From contig QHWJ01000236.1 in NCBI GenBank assembly GCA_003222535.1, positions 22,939-86,938 of the forward strand: DNA of 64,000 nt. Direction: 5' to 3'. The notes under the pieces are model-generated. The model made no database searches. It had not been told where the DNA came from and worked only from the letters and a program-made list of their open reading frames with translations. Source of the DNA: Acidobacteriota bacterium (GTDB taxonomy: Bacteria > Acidobacteriota > Vicinamibacteria > Vicinamibacterales > CAVVIG01). Position numbers and translations under genes: made by a program. Shown here piece by piece: positions 16,628 through 24,531 of this stretch. Position 1 is the stretch's first letter. Every line of letters begins with the position of its first letter.

Positions 16628-16910
16628 AGTTCGCCGCGATGCAGTACAGGTTTTTGTAGCCGCGCAGATAGATCGCGCCGTCCACGAGCGCCGGCGACGC
16701 GTCGAACCCATCGTCCAGCTTGTTGGCGGCCAGCACCTCGTATGTCTTCCCGTGACGGATGACGAGGATGACGCGTCGCGCCCAGCGATGTAGACGCGGC
16801 CGCGGCACCCACCGGCGACGCGAAGACTTCCGGCAGACCCTCGAGGCGTTGAAGCACGAGACCGACGCACGCCGTGATTCCGGTTGCCGCGAGTGGCGGT
16901 GCTCTCACCA
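16626..16910 (-). pseudogene. C-terminal remnant of a PQQ-like beta-propeller protein
   Basis: On the minus strand, VLQRLEGLPEVFASPV, then GRVYIAGRD in a second frame, then GKTYEVLAANKLDDGF and YLRGYKNLYCIAAN in a third frame reconstruct the last two blades of the outer-membrane PQQ-like family, whose intact members lie at 32365 and 35274. At least two frameshifts and the loss of the 5' part mark it as dead. Confidence 0.7.
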
Positions 16911-16959
16911 GGCTTCTCCCGGCCATGAGTGTAATATCGTTTCCATTTCGCGCGAAGAA

Positions 16960-18102
16960 ATGCTCCGGCCCTTCGACTTTCAACTGCGGACCCGCGTCGT
17001 GTTCGGCGACGGGTCGTTCGCCAGGCTCGGCGAGCTCGCGCGCGAGCTGTCGTTCACGACGACGCTGATCGTGGCGGACCCGGGGATCGTGGCGACCGGG
17101 TTGGTCGACGGCGCGGGTGCGTCGCTCGAGGCGGCCGCGATTCGATCCTTCTCCTTCCACGACTTCGACGCCAACCCGGATTCCCGCATGGTGGAGACGG
17201 GGCGCGTGTACGCGGCATCGTGCGGCGTCGATTCGATCGTCGCTGTCGGCGGGGGGAGCTCGCTCGACTGCGCCAAGGGCATCAACTTCGTCCTCACCAA
17301 CGGCGGCACGATGCGCGACTACCGCGGCTTCGGCAAGGCGGCGCGGCCCATGCTGCCGTCGATCGGCGTGCCGACCACAGCGGGTACGGGCAGCGAAGCG
17401 CAGACCTACGCGCTCATCTCGGACCGGGAGACGCACGCGAAGATGGCCTGCGGCGATCCCAAGGCGGCGTTCCGGATCGCGATTCTCGATCCCGCGCTCA
17501 CCGTGACCCAGCCGCGATCGGTGACGGCGATCGCCGGCTACGACGCGATCTCCCACGCCGTCGAGTCGTACGTCACGGCGCGGCGCAGCGGCATTTCCGA
17601 TCTGTTCGCGCGCGATGCCTGGCGTCTGCTCGACGGCCACTACGAGCGCGTGCTGGCCGCGCCCGGCGATCGGATTGCGCGGGGCGCGATGCTGCTCGGC
17701 GCGCACGAGGCCGGCGTCGCCATCGAGCAATCGATGCTCGGCGCCGCGCACGCGTGCGCCAATCCGCTCACCGCCCGCTATGGGACGACGCACGGCGTGG
17801 CGATTGCGGTGATGCTGCCGCACGTCGTTCGGTGGAACGCGGATCAGATCGGCGATCGGTATGCGGAGCTGCTTCGCGCGTCGGGACGGGAGGGCGGCGC
17901 CGCTCCGGGCAGCCGGCTTGCCGCGCGGCTGGAGGAGCTGGCCCGGGCCGGCGGGCTGCCCGCCTCGCTGCACGATCTCGATGTGCCTCGCGGGGATCTC
18001 GCTGCGCTCGCGGCCGACGCGGCCACCCAGTGGACCGGCACGTGCAATCCGCGGCCGTTCGACGCCGCCGCCGCGCTCGAGTTGTATGAGCGCGCGTATT
18101 GA
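16960..18102 (+). CDS. Iron-containing (group III) alcohol dehydrogenase
   Basis: This 380-residue NAD(P)-dependent dehydrogenase of the FucO/GldA superfamily carries the nucleotide motif VGGGSSLDCAKG (96-107) and TTAGTGSEA. The four metal ligands are all present: Asp195 and His199 (GYDAISHAVESY), His264 (GAAHACANPL) and His278 (GTTHGVAI). Such enzymes interconvert alcohols and aldehydes. ATG 16960 follows GAAGAA closely. The aldehyde-dehydrogenase/ligase pair at 23-26 kb could in principle supply an aldehyde, but the genes are not in one operon. Confidence 0.93.
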   Translation: MLRPFDFQLRTRVVFGDGSFARLGELARELSFTTTLIVADPGIVATGLVDGAGASLEAAAIRSFSFHDFDANPDSRMVETGRVYAASCGVDSIVAVGGGSSLDCAKGINFVLTNGGTMRDYRGFGKAARPMLPSIGVPTTAGTGSEAQTYALISDRETHAKMACGDPKAAFRIAILDPALTVTQPRSVTAIAGYDAISHAVESYVTARRSGISDLFARDAWRLLDGHYERVLAAPGDRIARGAMLLGAHEAGVAIEQSMLGAAHACANPLTARYGTTHGVAIAVMLPHVVRWNADQIGDRYAELLRASGREGGAAPGSRLAARLEELARAGGLPASLHDLDVPRGDLAALAADAATQWTGTCNPRPFDAAAALELYERAY

Positions 18103-18107
18103 CGAAC

Positions 18108-18238
18108 GCGGAAAAACACGACAGCACGGCGATCAACGCGGAGCCCGCAAAGCGCGCAGAGACTGTTTCCGATTCTTTCCGGTAGTGTCCGGCTTCAGCC
18201 GGACGATTTTCGTGTCTTTCGTGGTTTTCGTGTCTTTC
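18108..18238. repeat. Composite repeat block (CGCAGAGCC, GTCCGGCTTCAGCCGGAC, CACGAAAGA families)
   Basis: In order: AAAAACACGACAGCACG, then CGCGGAGCCCGCAAAGCGCG, the palindrome at about 18183-18206, then CGTGTCTTTCGTGG twice. The two flanking genes converge on this block, and the minus-strand stop lies 5 bp after it. Confidence 0.85.
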
Positions 18239-18242
18239 GTGG

Positions 18243-18773
18243 CTATGCCCGTCGAACGAGGAGTGAGGCGAAGCCAGGCAGGTACGCGATCGTCCAGTAG
18301 ACGAAATGCCGCGCGTAGTCCCAGCCGTGCGGGTGGAACGGCATCCAGATGCCCGAGATCGCATAGAACCCGAGTCCCGAGCCCACTGCGGCGAGCGCGC
18401 TTCGCGCGAGGACGGCGCTCATGTTGTTCCCTCCCTGCAGCACGCGGCCGGTGAGGAGGCCCAGGCCGACCCACATGCCGACGAACAGCACGAACAGCGC
18501 GGAATATCCCATGAGCGGTTGCAGAAAGTAGAAGCCCGCCGTCGCGGCGCAGCCGATCAACGCAGCGCCGATCGCGCCGCGCAGCGGCTTGCGCGAGGGC
18601 CATCCGAGACAGAAGCCGACCGTCAGCAACAGCACGACGGCGTGCGCAAACCAGTAGATCGGCTGACGGTGTGGAAGCACGCTCGCCCACAGATAGTCAC
18701 CCAGCGTGCTGACCGCCGCTGTCGCAAGCGCACCGGTTGCGGCAAACTTAAGAGGCTGCGCTACGTTCGTCAC
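18243..18773 (-). CDS. Integral membrane protein of unknown function
   Basis: This 176-residue protein has about five hydrophobic spans (for example AHAVVLLLTVGFCLGWP, GAIGAALIGCAATAGFYFL, ALFVLFVGMWVGLGLLTG). Conserved-looking short motifs are GDYLWASVLPHRQPIYWF and WDYARHFVYWTIAYLPGFA. I do not recognise the family. It is transcribed in the same direction as the downstream-read MFS gene's strand, separated from it by a short GGGGACT repeat, so the two could be cotranscribed. Confidence 0.75.
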   Translation of the reverse strand: MTNVAQPLKFAATGALATAAVSTLGDYLWASVLPHRQPIYWFAHAVVLLLTVGFCLGWPSRKPLRGAIGAALIGCAATAGFYFLQPLMGYSALFVLFVGMWVGLGLLTGRVLQGGNNMSAVLARSALAAVGSGLGFYAISGIWMPFHPHGWDYARHFVYWTIAYLPGFASLLVRRA

Positions 18774-18788
18774 CTCGCACCTCGCACC

Positions 18789-18811
18789 TAGTCCCCAGTC
18801 CCCAGTCCCTA
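18789..18811. repeat. CCCCAGT heptamer array at the MFS gene 3' end
   Basis: Three copies of CCCCAGT abut the stop codon of the MFS transporter gene (minus strand, ends 18809). Confidence 0.8.
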
Positions 18812-20152
18812 CTCCGGTAACTCCTCACGCTTCGGCTCCGGCAGCGAGAAGCTCGCGACGAGCCCGATCACGTATGCTCCCGTGCCGACAATCGCCGAGG
18901 CGTACGCGAGCCTGATCGGCGGAGTCGACCCCGGCATGACGTTCGCGAGCTGCGTCGTCAGCAGCGCGGCGCACGTGCCGATCATCCGGCCGCCGACGTT
19001 GGCGGCGAAGCTCTCGCCAGTGCCCCTCAAGTACGTCGGATACACGCGCGGCAGATAGTTTCCCCAGAAACTGAGCTGGCCGATCGTCGTGATGCCAGTC
19101 AAGAAGACACCCCACTTCAGGATCGTGAAGCCGGTCGTTCCGAAGGACGCGAAGACAATCGGCACGAGGATCAGGCCCGGCACCTGGAACATCCGGACCA
19201 GTTTTCGCCGGCTGATGACGCGGACGGCGAGGAACGCGAGCAGGAATCGTCCGGCGAGCCCGCCGAACTCCTGATACGACTGCACGGCGCTGACGGTCTG
19301 CTCGACCGCCGCACGCGGCAGCGTGCGCACTTCGGGCAGCCCCGGCACGATGCGCGGCGCCTGCTGGATCGCGCCGAACGCCGCCCCGAACGCCGCCGCC
19401 ATCATCACCGTCGTCACGATCGTCGTCTTTTTGAAACGCGCGTCGAACAGCTCGGCGAAGCTGGGGCGCTTCAGCGTGCCGGCCAGTTTCTTCTCGCGCC
19501 ATGTCGGCGATTCCGGCAGGAAGGGCCGGATCAGCATGAGGGGGATGGCCGGGATGACGCCCGACATCAGCGTGTACCGCCACGCCTCGTGTCCGCCACG
19601 GATCGCCGGCAGGTGTTCGCCGTAGGTCACGACCAGGTAGTACGCGGCCGTGACCATGACGCCGCCAAACGATCCGACGACCTGTGTGTACCCGACCACC
19701 GACTCGCGCTGCTTGGGATTGGGAAACAGTTCCGACAGCCAGGCGACCGCGGCGACGAACTCGACGCACACGCCGACGAACGTGCCGCACCGCCAGAAGA
19801 GCAGCCACGGCACGGAAGTCGAATAGCCGGAGGCGAACGCCGAGAACGCGTAGAGCAGGATGCTCCAGACGAGCACGCGCCGCCGGCCGAGCAGGTCGGT
19901 CAGATACCCGCCGAGCAGGCCGAAGATGCCGCCCGCCACGGCGGGCACGTAGAAGATGATGCCCACCCAGTCGTTGATGAGGGGGCTGCCAGGCGGCACG
20001 TGCAGCAGCTCGATGAGCGCCGGGCGCACGATGAGCGGCAGCATCAGCAGCACGTAGGAGTCGAACGCGAAGCCGATGGCCGCGATAATCGCGATCAGCC
20101 ACTGCAAAGGGGTCAGACGTGCGGCACTCGCATCTGAGAGGGCTGGGGACAT
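18809..20152 (-). CDS. MFS transporter
   Basis: This protein of about 447 residues has twelve predicted spans. The loop 2-3 signature GYLTDLLGRRRVLVW is characteristic of the major facilitator superfamily, and the N-terminal WLIAIIAAIGFAFDSYVLLML with early Asp resembles the aromatic-acid/sialate:H+ symporter group. The central loop (FLPESPTWREKK) is sugar/aromatic-porter-like. The start at 20152 is chosen because the 16 residues upstream are basic and non-conserved. Confidence 0.88.
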   Translation of the reverse strand: MSPALSDASAARLTPLQWLIAIIAAIGFAFDSYVLLMLPLIVRPALIELLHVPPGSPLINDWVGIIFYVPAVAGGIFGLLGGYLTDLLGRRRVLVWSILLYAFSAFASGYSTSVPWLLFWRCGTFVGVCVEFVAAVAWLSELFPNPKQRESVVGYTQVVGSFGGVMVTAAYYLVVTYGEHLPAIRGGHEAWRYTLMSGVIPAIPLMLIRPFLPESPTWREKKLAGTLKRPSFAELFDARFKKTTIVTTVMMAAAFGAAFGAIQQAPRIVPGLPEVRTLPRAAVEQTVSAVQSYQEFGGLAGRFLLAFLAVRVISRRKLVRMFQVPGLILVPIVFASFGTTGFTILKWGVFLTGITTIGQLSFWGNYLPRVYPTYLRGTGESFAANVGGRMIGTCAALLTTQLANVMPGSTPPIRLAYASAIVGTGAYVIGLVASFSLPEPKREELPE

Positions 20153-20499
20153 GAAGCCTCGCTGCCGGAGTATTTCACGCGGCGACCCGCGGCGGCTCAC
20201 GATACCACGGGGCCGTCGGGCGTCGGGTCTTCAAGTGCCTCACAACCGCGGCGGCTCGACGAGTTGAACTGCGTCCGGTTCGAGCGCAACTGGTTCGAGT
20301 CCTGTCCCTCCTTCGTTAAACGCGCGGACCGTTTCAGATGGTCGGATTTCGAGAGCTTCTCACGCGCTCGGCGACAGGCGCAGGCGATCCCGAGCTGGTC
20401 ATGCGGATGGTTGCGACCGTCGCGAACGCCGTAATCCACCGCGCCGGTCGCCGCGTGTGGGCTCAGATGTTGGGCGGAACGTACGCCACTTGCACGGTC
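20153..20499. other. 347-bp gap without a supported gene
   Basis: No convincing coding frame is found. A T-arm-like sequence GGTTCGAGTCC lies at 20291-20301 but has no matching acceptor or anticodon arm. The gap forms the left edge of the lower-GC patch. Confidence 0.5.
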
Positions 20500-20700
20500 C
20501 TACCCAGCGCGCCGCTTTGCGAGAAGTTCGCGCACTTGCGGTACGAGATCGACGGGGATTTCCATGGCGGTATGAGTCGTCGATTCGTACGCCGCTTCGT
20601 CCTCCGCGACGGCTTCTTCCTCTGACTGCTGCTCGTAGTGTTCGAGCACACGGCGGACGCGTTCTTCGTCCCAACCCTGCGGAAAGTTCGGTTGCTTCAT
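20500..20700 (-). CDS. Small acidic protein, putative antitoxin
   Basis: This 66-residue protein begins 4 bp inside the upstream gene's end. The acidic middle (EHYEQQSEEEAVAEDEAAYE) followed by MEIPVDLVPQVRELLAKR fits antitoxins that wrap their toxin through a C-terminal helix. Gene order is toxin then antitoxin, as in BrnTA- and HigBA-type loci. Confidence 0.7.
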   Translation of the reverse strand: MKQPNFPQGWDEERVRRVLEHYEQQSEEEAVAEDEAAYESTTHTAMEIPVDLVPQVRELLAKRRAG

Positions 20701-20978
20701 TTCTTCCTCCGGCGTCGTCGCCGTAGTGCTTTAAGAGCCTTGGGACCCGGATCGTACGCGGTGATCACGAACGCCGAATCCGGTTGTGGATCGGGAACGT
20801 AAATGACCCGCAGATAGCGACCGGCTTCAGTCTGACCAACCGCAACGCGTGAGCCCTCGCTGCCAATTCGATCCTCAATGGGTTTCGCAAGGACCTCTTC
20901 GACCTCTTTCTCCTGGACGTCATGGTCGTAAATATGCGGCTCGCCCGTTCTCGGATCGTTGTAGTAGCGAAGCCGCAC
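20697..20978 (-). CDS. Putative toxin, DUF4258/BrnT-like
   Basis: This 93-residue protein starts at GTG 20978. The pattern HIYDHDVQEKEVEEVL and YLRVIYVPDPQPDSAFVITAYD is the RelE-like beta-sheet arrangement of the DUF4258/BrnT ribonuclease fold (helix EVEEVL, then strands ending VITAY). A Lys/Arg tail follows (RRRRRRKK). The 4-bp overlap with the next gene supports a toxin-antitoxin operon. Residues catalytic for BrnT cannot be assigned with certainty. Confidence 0.7.
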   Translation of the reverse strand: MRLRYYNDPRTGEPHIYDHDVQEKEVEEVLAKPIEDRIGSEGSRVAVGQTEAGRYLRVIYVPDPQPDSAFVITAYDPGPKALKALRRRRRRKK

Positions 20979-21118
20979 ACCGTCAATTTTACGTCACGGA
21001 GAGTCGTTCCGTGTCCCGCAAAGAAAACGCTGGTACTGGGTGTGCGTCGTGTTGCTAACATCGCCTGTAGACGCGATCCCAGCGTGTAAATCGTCAATCC
21101 ATAGCGGAAAGAGAGGTA

Positions 21119-21337
21119 ATGAGGATGGATAATCCGTATCCACACGTCGAGACAAGTAATTCTGTGCGGCACTTCCTGCGGTTCACACCCGAAGCGCAGA
21201 TCCACGAAATTCTTGACTACTTCACCCATACCGGCCTCACAGCGACGAAACAGGGTATTGACGCAGCCGTGCGGACGCATCCGAACGTATTCGGCGTTCG
21301 ACGTCGTGGCCGTGAAAAGTTCTTGTACTTGAAGTGA
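21119..21337 (+). CDS. Small hypothetical protein
   Basis: This 72-residue protein follows AGAGAGG; ATG 21119 or 21125 could be used. The segment PEAQIHEILDYFTHTGLTAT and VRTHPNVFGVRRRGREKFLYLK suggests a small winged-helix-like or alpha-beta domain, but I do not recognise a family. Codon use and GC are lower than in the flanking chromosomal genes, matching the SIR2 patch. Confidence 0.55.
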   Translation: MRMDNPYPHVETSNSVRHFLRFTPEAQIHEILDYFTHTGLTATKQGIDAAVRTHPNVFGVRRRGREKFLYLK

Positions 21338-21681
21338 GGGTAGCGATGAGGAAAGTCAATGGCTACACCGTTCCGCCCGACCCGTTGGCGGATGTAGCCA
21401 GGAAACACGAAGACCGCGTGGTGAGCGCCTAGCAAGCAAGCCGCACGCGGCCCTTCGAGACGGGTCCAGTCTCTTACAAAAGCGCCCGGTCAGTCGTTGG
21501 TAGCGACCAGCCGGGCAAGCTAGAAACCACGCGGGTGTAGCCGCGCGATCACCAAGCTGATTATTGGCCACATCCGCCCACCGCGCAAGAGGCGGCCCTA
21601 TGACGTGTCCGAACTGTCAGCACAATCAGTGGAAACGCTCTGGCACAGTTACCAGGATCGGCGGCTGTTGATTGAGAATCT
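21338..21681. other. Gap with two tiny frames of doubtful status
   Basis: A 28-codon frame (21346-21432, ATG to TAG) follows the previous gene at 8 bp. A 23-codon frame at 21600-21671 starts MTCPNCQHNQWK, a zinc-ribbon-like CxxC that may be a fragment of a transposase or regulator. Neither is supported beyond the frame itself. Confidence 0.35.
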
Positions 21682-22659
21682 GTGATCGGAAAGGTTGCGT
21701 TTGAGCCTGTGACTGGCGTTGATGAAACCACCTTCGTGCTCGGTGCGGGTTTTTCCGCCGATCAAGGCTTTCCGTTAGCTCGAGACCTCCGCCCGCGTGT
21801 CCTTCACTTTCTGGAAGCGGAGCGACATCCTTCGTACGAAACGTTCCTTGTTTCTGATGATATCTTCCCGGGCGGCCAGTTCTACGAAGCACTGGGGGAT
21901 CTGGACCCAATCGGAAAACTGGGTTTCGAGGAACTCCTGATCCAGCTTCGGAAACGCGCTCAACAAGGCGATCAATCGTTAAACCCGCTCGATCAGACGC
22001 TCCGGATCGGCGTCGTGCGCCTGATCTGGTGTGTGACTCACGCGAATCGACACCCCGAGAAGATCTACCTCAACTGTGCCAAGCGATGGGCATCAGCGTC
22101 GAACTGCCATGTCGTGTCATTCAATTGGGATCTGCTCCCCGAGACATGTCTGACCCGAGTCGGTGGAGCGTGGAGTTATACGCTCGCCAAACAGGGCACC
22201 CCGATCCTCAAGCCGCATGGATCCGTCAACTGGACGTCGGTCAAGCAGCATCCCGAACTTACATCGGGGTACGGGGGCTGGGTCGGCGTAGATCCGGCTA
22301 GCACGGTTTCGTACGATGGGTCTGATCCCCTTGCCAACCCATTCGAGCAGGAGATCAATTCGGACCTGCGGTACTGCGTGTACCCCGGCGATCCTGATGC
22401 TGCCGATACACATCCAGACGTGGCTCTCCTCTGGCGGGACGTCCGCCAGGCGATCTCCGTAAGCGACAGGGTCGTTTTTATCGGGTATTCGCTTCCGGAC
22501 TACGACAACTACTCAGCCGACGTGCTGTCACATGCCTGCTCCGGAAAAGTCGTCGAAGTCTGGGACCCGTCGAAGCACACGCTTGATCGTTACGCAGCGA
22601 TCTTTGCGAACAGCGAGTTGCACGAAGCTACGTTCGGACAGACGCCGTACGCGTCATAA
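21682..22659 (+). CDS. SIR2-like domain protein (putative NAD+-consuming enzyme)
   Basis: This 325-residue protein starts at GTG 21682. The SIR2 Rossmann fold is recognised by FVLGAGFSADQGFP (18-31), the Asn in SFNWDLLPE (Asn148), KPHGSVNW (His179) and VFIGYSLPDYD. In stand-alone bacterial SIR2-like proteins these residues bind and hydrolyse NAD+, and many act in anti-phage defence. There is no zinc-binding Cys4 module of the deacetylase class. GC content is lower than in flanking genes and two toxin-antitoxin-type genes lie just upstream, so a mobile defence patch is plausible. No partner gene (TIR, HerA or Argonaute) is adjacent. Confidence 0.82.
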   Translation: MIGKVAFEPVTGVDETTFVLGAGFSADQGFPLARDLRPRVLHFLEAERHPSYETFLVSDDIFPGGQFYEALGDLDPIGKLGFEELLIQLRKRAQQGDQSLNPLDQTLRIGVVRLIWCVTHANRHPEKIYLNCAKRWASASNCHVVSFNWDLLPETCLTRVGGAWSYTLAKQGTPILKPHGSVNWTSVKQHPELTSGYGGWVGVDPASTVSYDGSDPLANPFEQEINSDLRYCVYPGDPDAADTHPDVALLWRDVRQAISVSDRVVFIGYSLPDYDNYSADVLSHACSGKVVEVWDPSKHTLDRYAAIFANSELHEATFGQTPYAS

Positions 22660-22859
22660 CCTGGGATCGTACAAACTTGCCGCACCGAAAGTGACAGGGA
22701 CACTTCGATGAGCTTCCGGCCCTGCAGCTAGCAGCCCCGTTGGAGGCGGTCAACATGGCGCAACCAACAGACAACATGGTTCCAACTGGCATCGGTTTGG
22801 TCGGCCACAGTCATCGTCGTCCGCCGTATTTGTGCCGTCCGCTGTAGCGCCACTCCATG

Positions 22860-23280
22860 GCGGTTCAGAAGTACCTCGCCAGCGTTCGGTCGTCCGGCCG
22901 TGACGCCGGCGTGCATCGAGACACCCACCACCATCAGCAGCGCCGGGGCGATCGTCATCGGGACCACGGGCAGCAGGCCGAGCACCGCGGTGCCGGACAC
23001 CGGGCGTGTGACGACATCGACGCCGCCAATCGACACGATCGAGACGCCCGCACCCGGCGGCGCCGGCACCACTGCCTGCAGCACGGCAATCGCCAGCACG
23101 GCAGCCGCCGTCCACACCGTCGCGGCGAGCGCGCCCCCCTGGTGCTGTCCCTCCAGAACAACGCGGCGACCAGCAGCGGTGGGAGCGCCGAATAGCCGGC
23201 GAACCCATACTGCGTCGCGATGTCGAAAATCGATTGCGGCACCAGCGCGATTGATGCAGCGCGTACAGCGCCGCTGCCAT
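22860..23280 (-). pseudogene. Decayed sodium/solute symporter (SSS family), C-terminal part
   Basis: Minus-strand [20 protein letters not shown] and [11 protein letters not shown] are in one frame. After about 23140 the sequence continues in another frame as [20 protein letters not shown] and [20 protein letters not shown]. This pattern is the last membrane spans of SSS-family symporters, with a one-base deletion in a G-run. The 5' two thirds are missing. The DNA from 22660 to 22860 shows nothing recognisable. Confidence 0.65.
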
Positions 23281-23316
23281 GAGGGCGGCCGCCATCACGC
23301 GCTATACTACGCGATC

Positions 23317-24432
23317 ATGCAGGCATCTCGGCCGGATCAGTCGCGCGGCATCGGCGTCGCGACGGATGCTCCGCGCGCGGCGCTCGACCGGCAGGTGCGC
23401 GAGGTGATCGAGTGGCATTTCGATCCATCCACCGGCTCGCCGTTCTGGCTCGACTTCGCGAAAAAGGCCGGCTGGGATCCGCGGCGTGAGATCGGCGGCT
23501 TCGCGGACCTCACGCGCTTCGGCCAGTTCGACGACGAGGCGCTGCGCGGCGGTCCCGTGGAGCGCTGGATTCCGAAAGGGTACGCGGGCAGGCCGGTGTT
23601 CGTCTTCGAGACCGGCGGGACGACCGGCGTGCCGAAGACGCGCGTGGCGTTCGAGGACTTCCGCGTCGACTACGACATCTTCAGCGCCACGCTGCCGGAC
23701 GAATTTTTTCCGCGCGGCGCGAACTGGCTGATGCTGGGACCGTCCGGCCCGCGCCGGCTGCGACTGTCGGTCGAGCACCTTGCACAGACCCGCGGCGGCA
23801 TCTGCTTCTCGGTCGATCTCGATCCGCGCTGGGTGATCAAGCTGATCAAGAGGGGCTGGAGCGACCACCTGCAGGCCTATAAGGACCACGTCATCGATCA
23901 GGCGGTCACGATCCTGCAGGCGGGTCACGACATCCGCTGCATGTTCGCGACGCCGAAGTTGCTCGAGTCGCTCGCGCTCCGGCTCGAGTCGATGGAAACC
24001 ACGATTCGGAAGGCCGGCATCACCGGCATCTTCTCGGGGGGCACGGAGTTCACGCCGCAGTGGAACCGCTTCGCGCACGAGGAGCTGCTCGACGGCGCCT
24101 ACATGACGCCGACTTACGGCAATACGCTGATGGGTCTCGCCGCGAGCGCGCCGAGCGGACCGCACAACAATTACAAGATCGCCTATTACGCGCCGCAGCC
24201 CCGCGCGGCGATCGAGGTCGTCGATTTCGGCGATCCCGACAAGCTCGTGGGCTACGGCGAGACGGGCCGCGTGAAGCTGACGACGCTCACGAAGGAGTTC
24301 TTCATGCCGGGCTTCCTCGAGCGCGACGAAGGCGAGCGCGAACCGGCCTGCGATAAGTTTCCGTGGGACGGCATCAGCGGCGTGCGTCCGTACCGCGGTT
24401 TCGCGGCGACGACCACCGTGGGGGTGTATTGA
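23317..24432 (+). CDS. Adenylate-forming enzyme (LuxE / phenylacetate-CoA ligase-like)
   Basis: This 371-residue member of the ANL superfamily has the ATP-binding loop ETGGTTGVPKTRV (98-110), GIFSGGTEFTPQW, the adenine-site motif MTPTYGNTLMG and GYGETGRVKL with the hinge-side Gly. It is shorter than CoA ligases (usually over 430 residues) and lacks an obvious C-terminal lysine domain, as in LuxE acyl-protein synthetases. It probably activates a carboxylic acid as an acyl-AMP. The aldehyde-dehydrogenase-family gene 99 bp downstream suggests a two-gene acid-to-aldehyde unit. ATG 23317 is the first in-frame start after the symporter remnant. Confidence 0.8.
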   Translation: MQASRPDQSRGIGVATDAPRAALDRQVREVIEWHFDPSTGSPFWLDFAKKAGWDPRREIGGFADLTRFGQFDDEALRGGPVERWIPKGYAGRPVFVFETGGTTGVPKTRVAFEDFRVDYDIFSATLPDEFFPRGANWLMLGPSGPRRLRLSVEHLAQTRGGICFSVDLDPRWVIKLIKRGWSDHLQAYKDHVIDQAVTILQAGHDIRCMFATPKLLESLALRLESMETTIRKAGITGIFSGGTEFTPQWNRFAHEELLDGAYMTPTYGNTLMGLAASAPSGPHNNYKIAYYAPQPRAAIEVVDFGDPDKLVGYGETGRVKLTTLTKEFFMPGFLERDEGEREPACDKFPWDGISGVRPYRGFAATTTVGVY

Positions 24433-24507
24433 GGGGACTGGGGACATGGGGACTGGGGACTGGAAAGAGTCCCGTAGTCCCCTAGTCCCCAAGTTCCCAA
24501 GTCCCTG
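24433..24507. repeat. Inverted GGGGACT heptamer array
   Basis: GAGGGGACTGGGGACATGGGGACTGGGG and relatives face TAGTCCCCTAGTCCCCAAG and GTCCC units across GGAAAGAG, giving a long hairpin between two probably cotranscribed genes. Confidence 0.9.
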
Positions 24508-24531
24508 TCTGTAAGACGGCGAGGGTTATCA

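Noticed and set aside
20266-20310. tRNA-like T-arm (GGTTCGAGTCC) that could be a tRNA end or integration site
   Set aside because: The arm has an internal mismatch and no acceptor, D or anticodon arm can be found upstream; a direct repeat marking an att site was not seen at the other edge of the patch.
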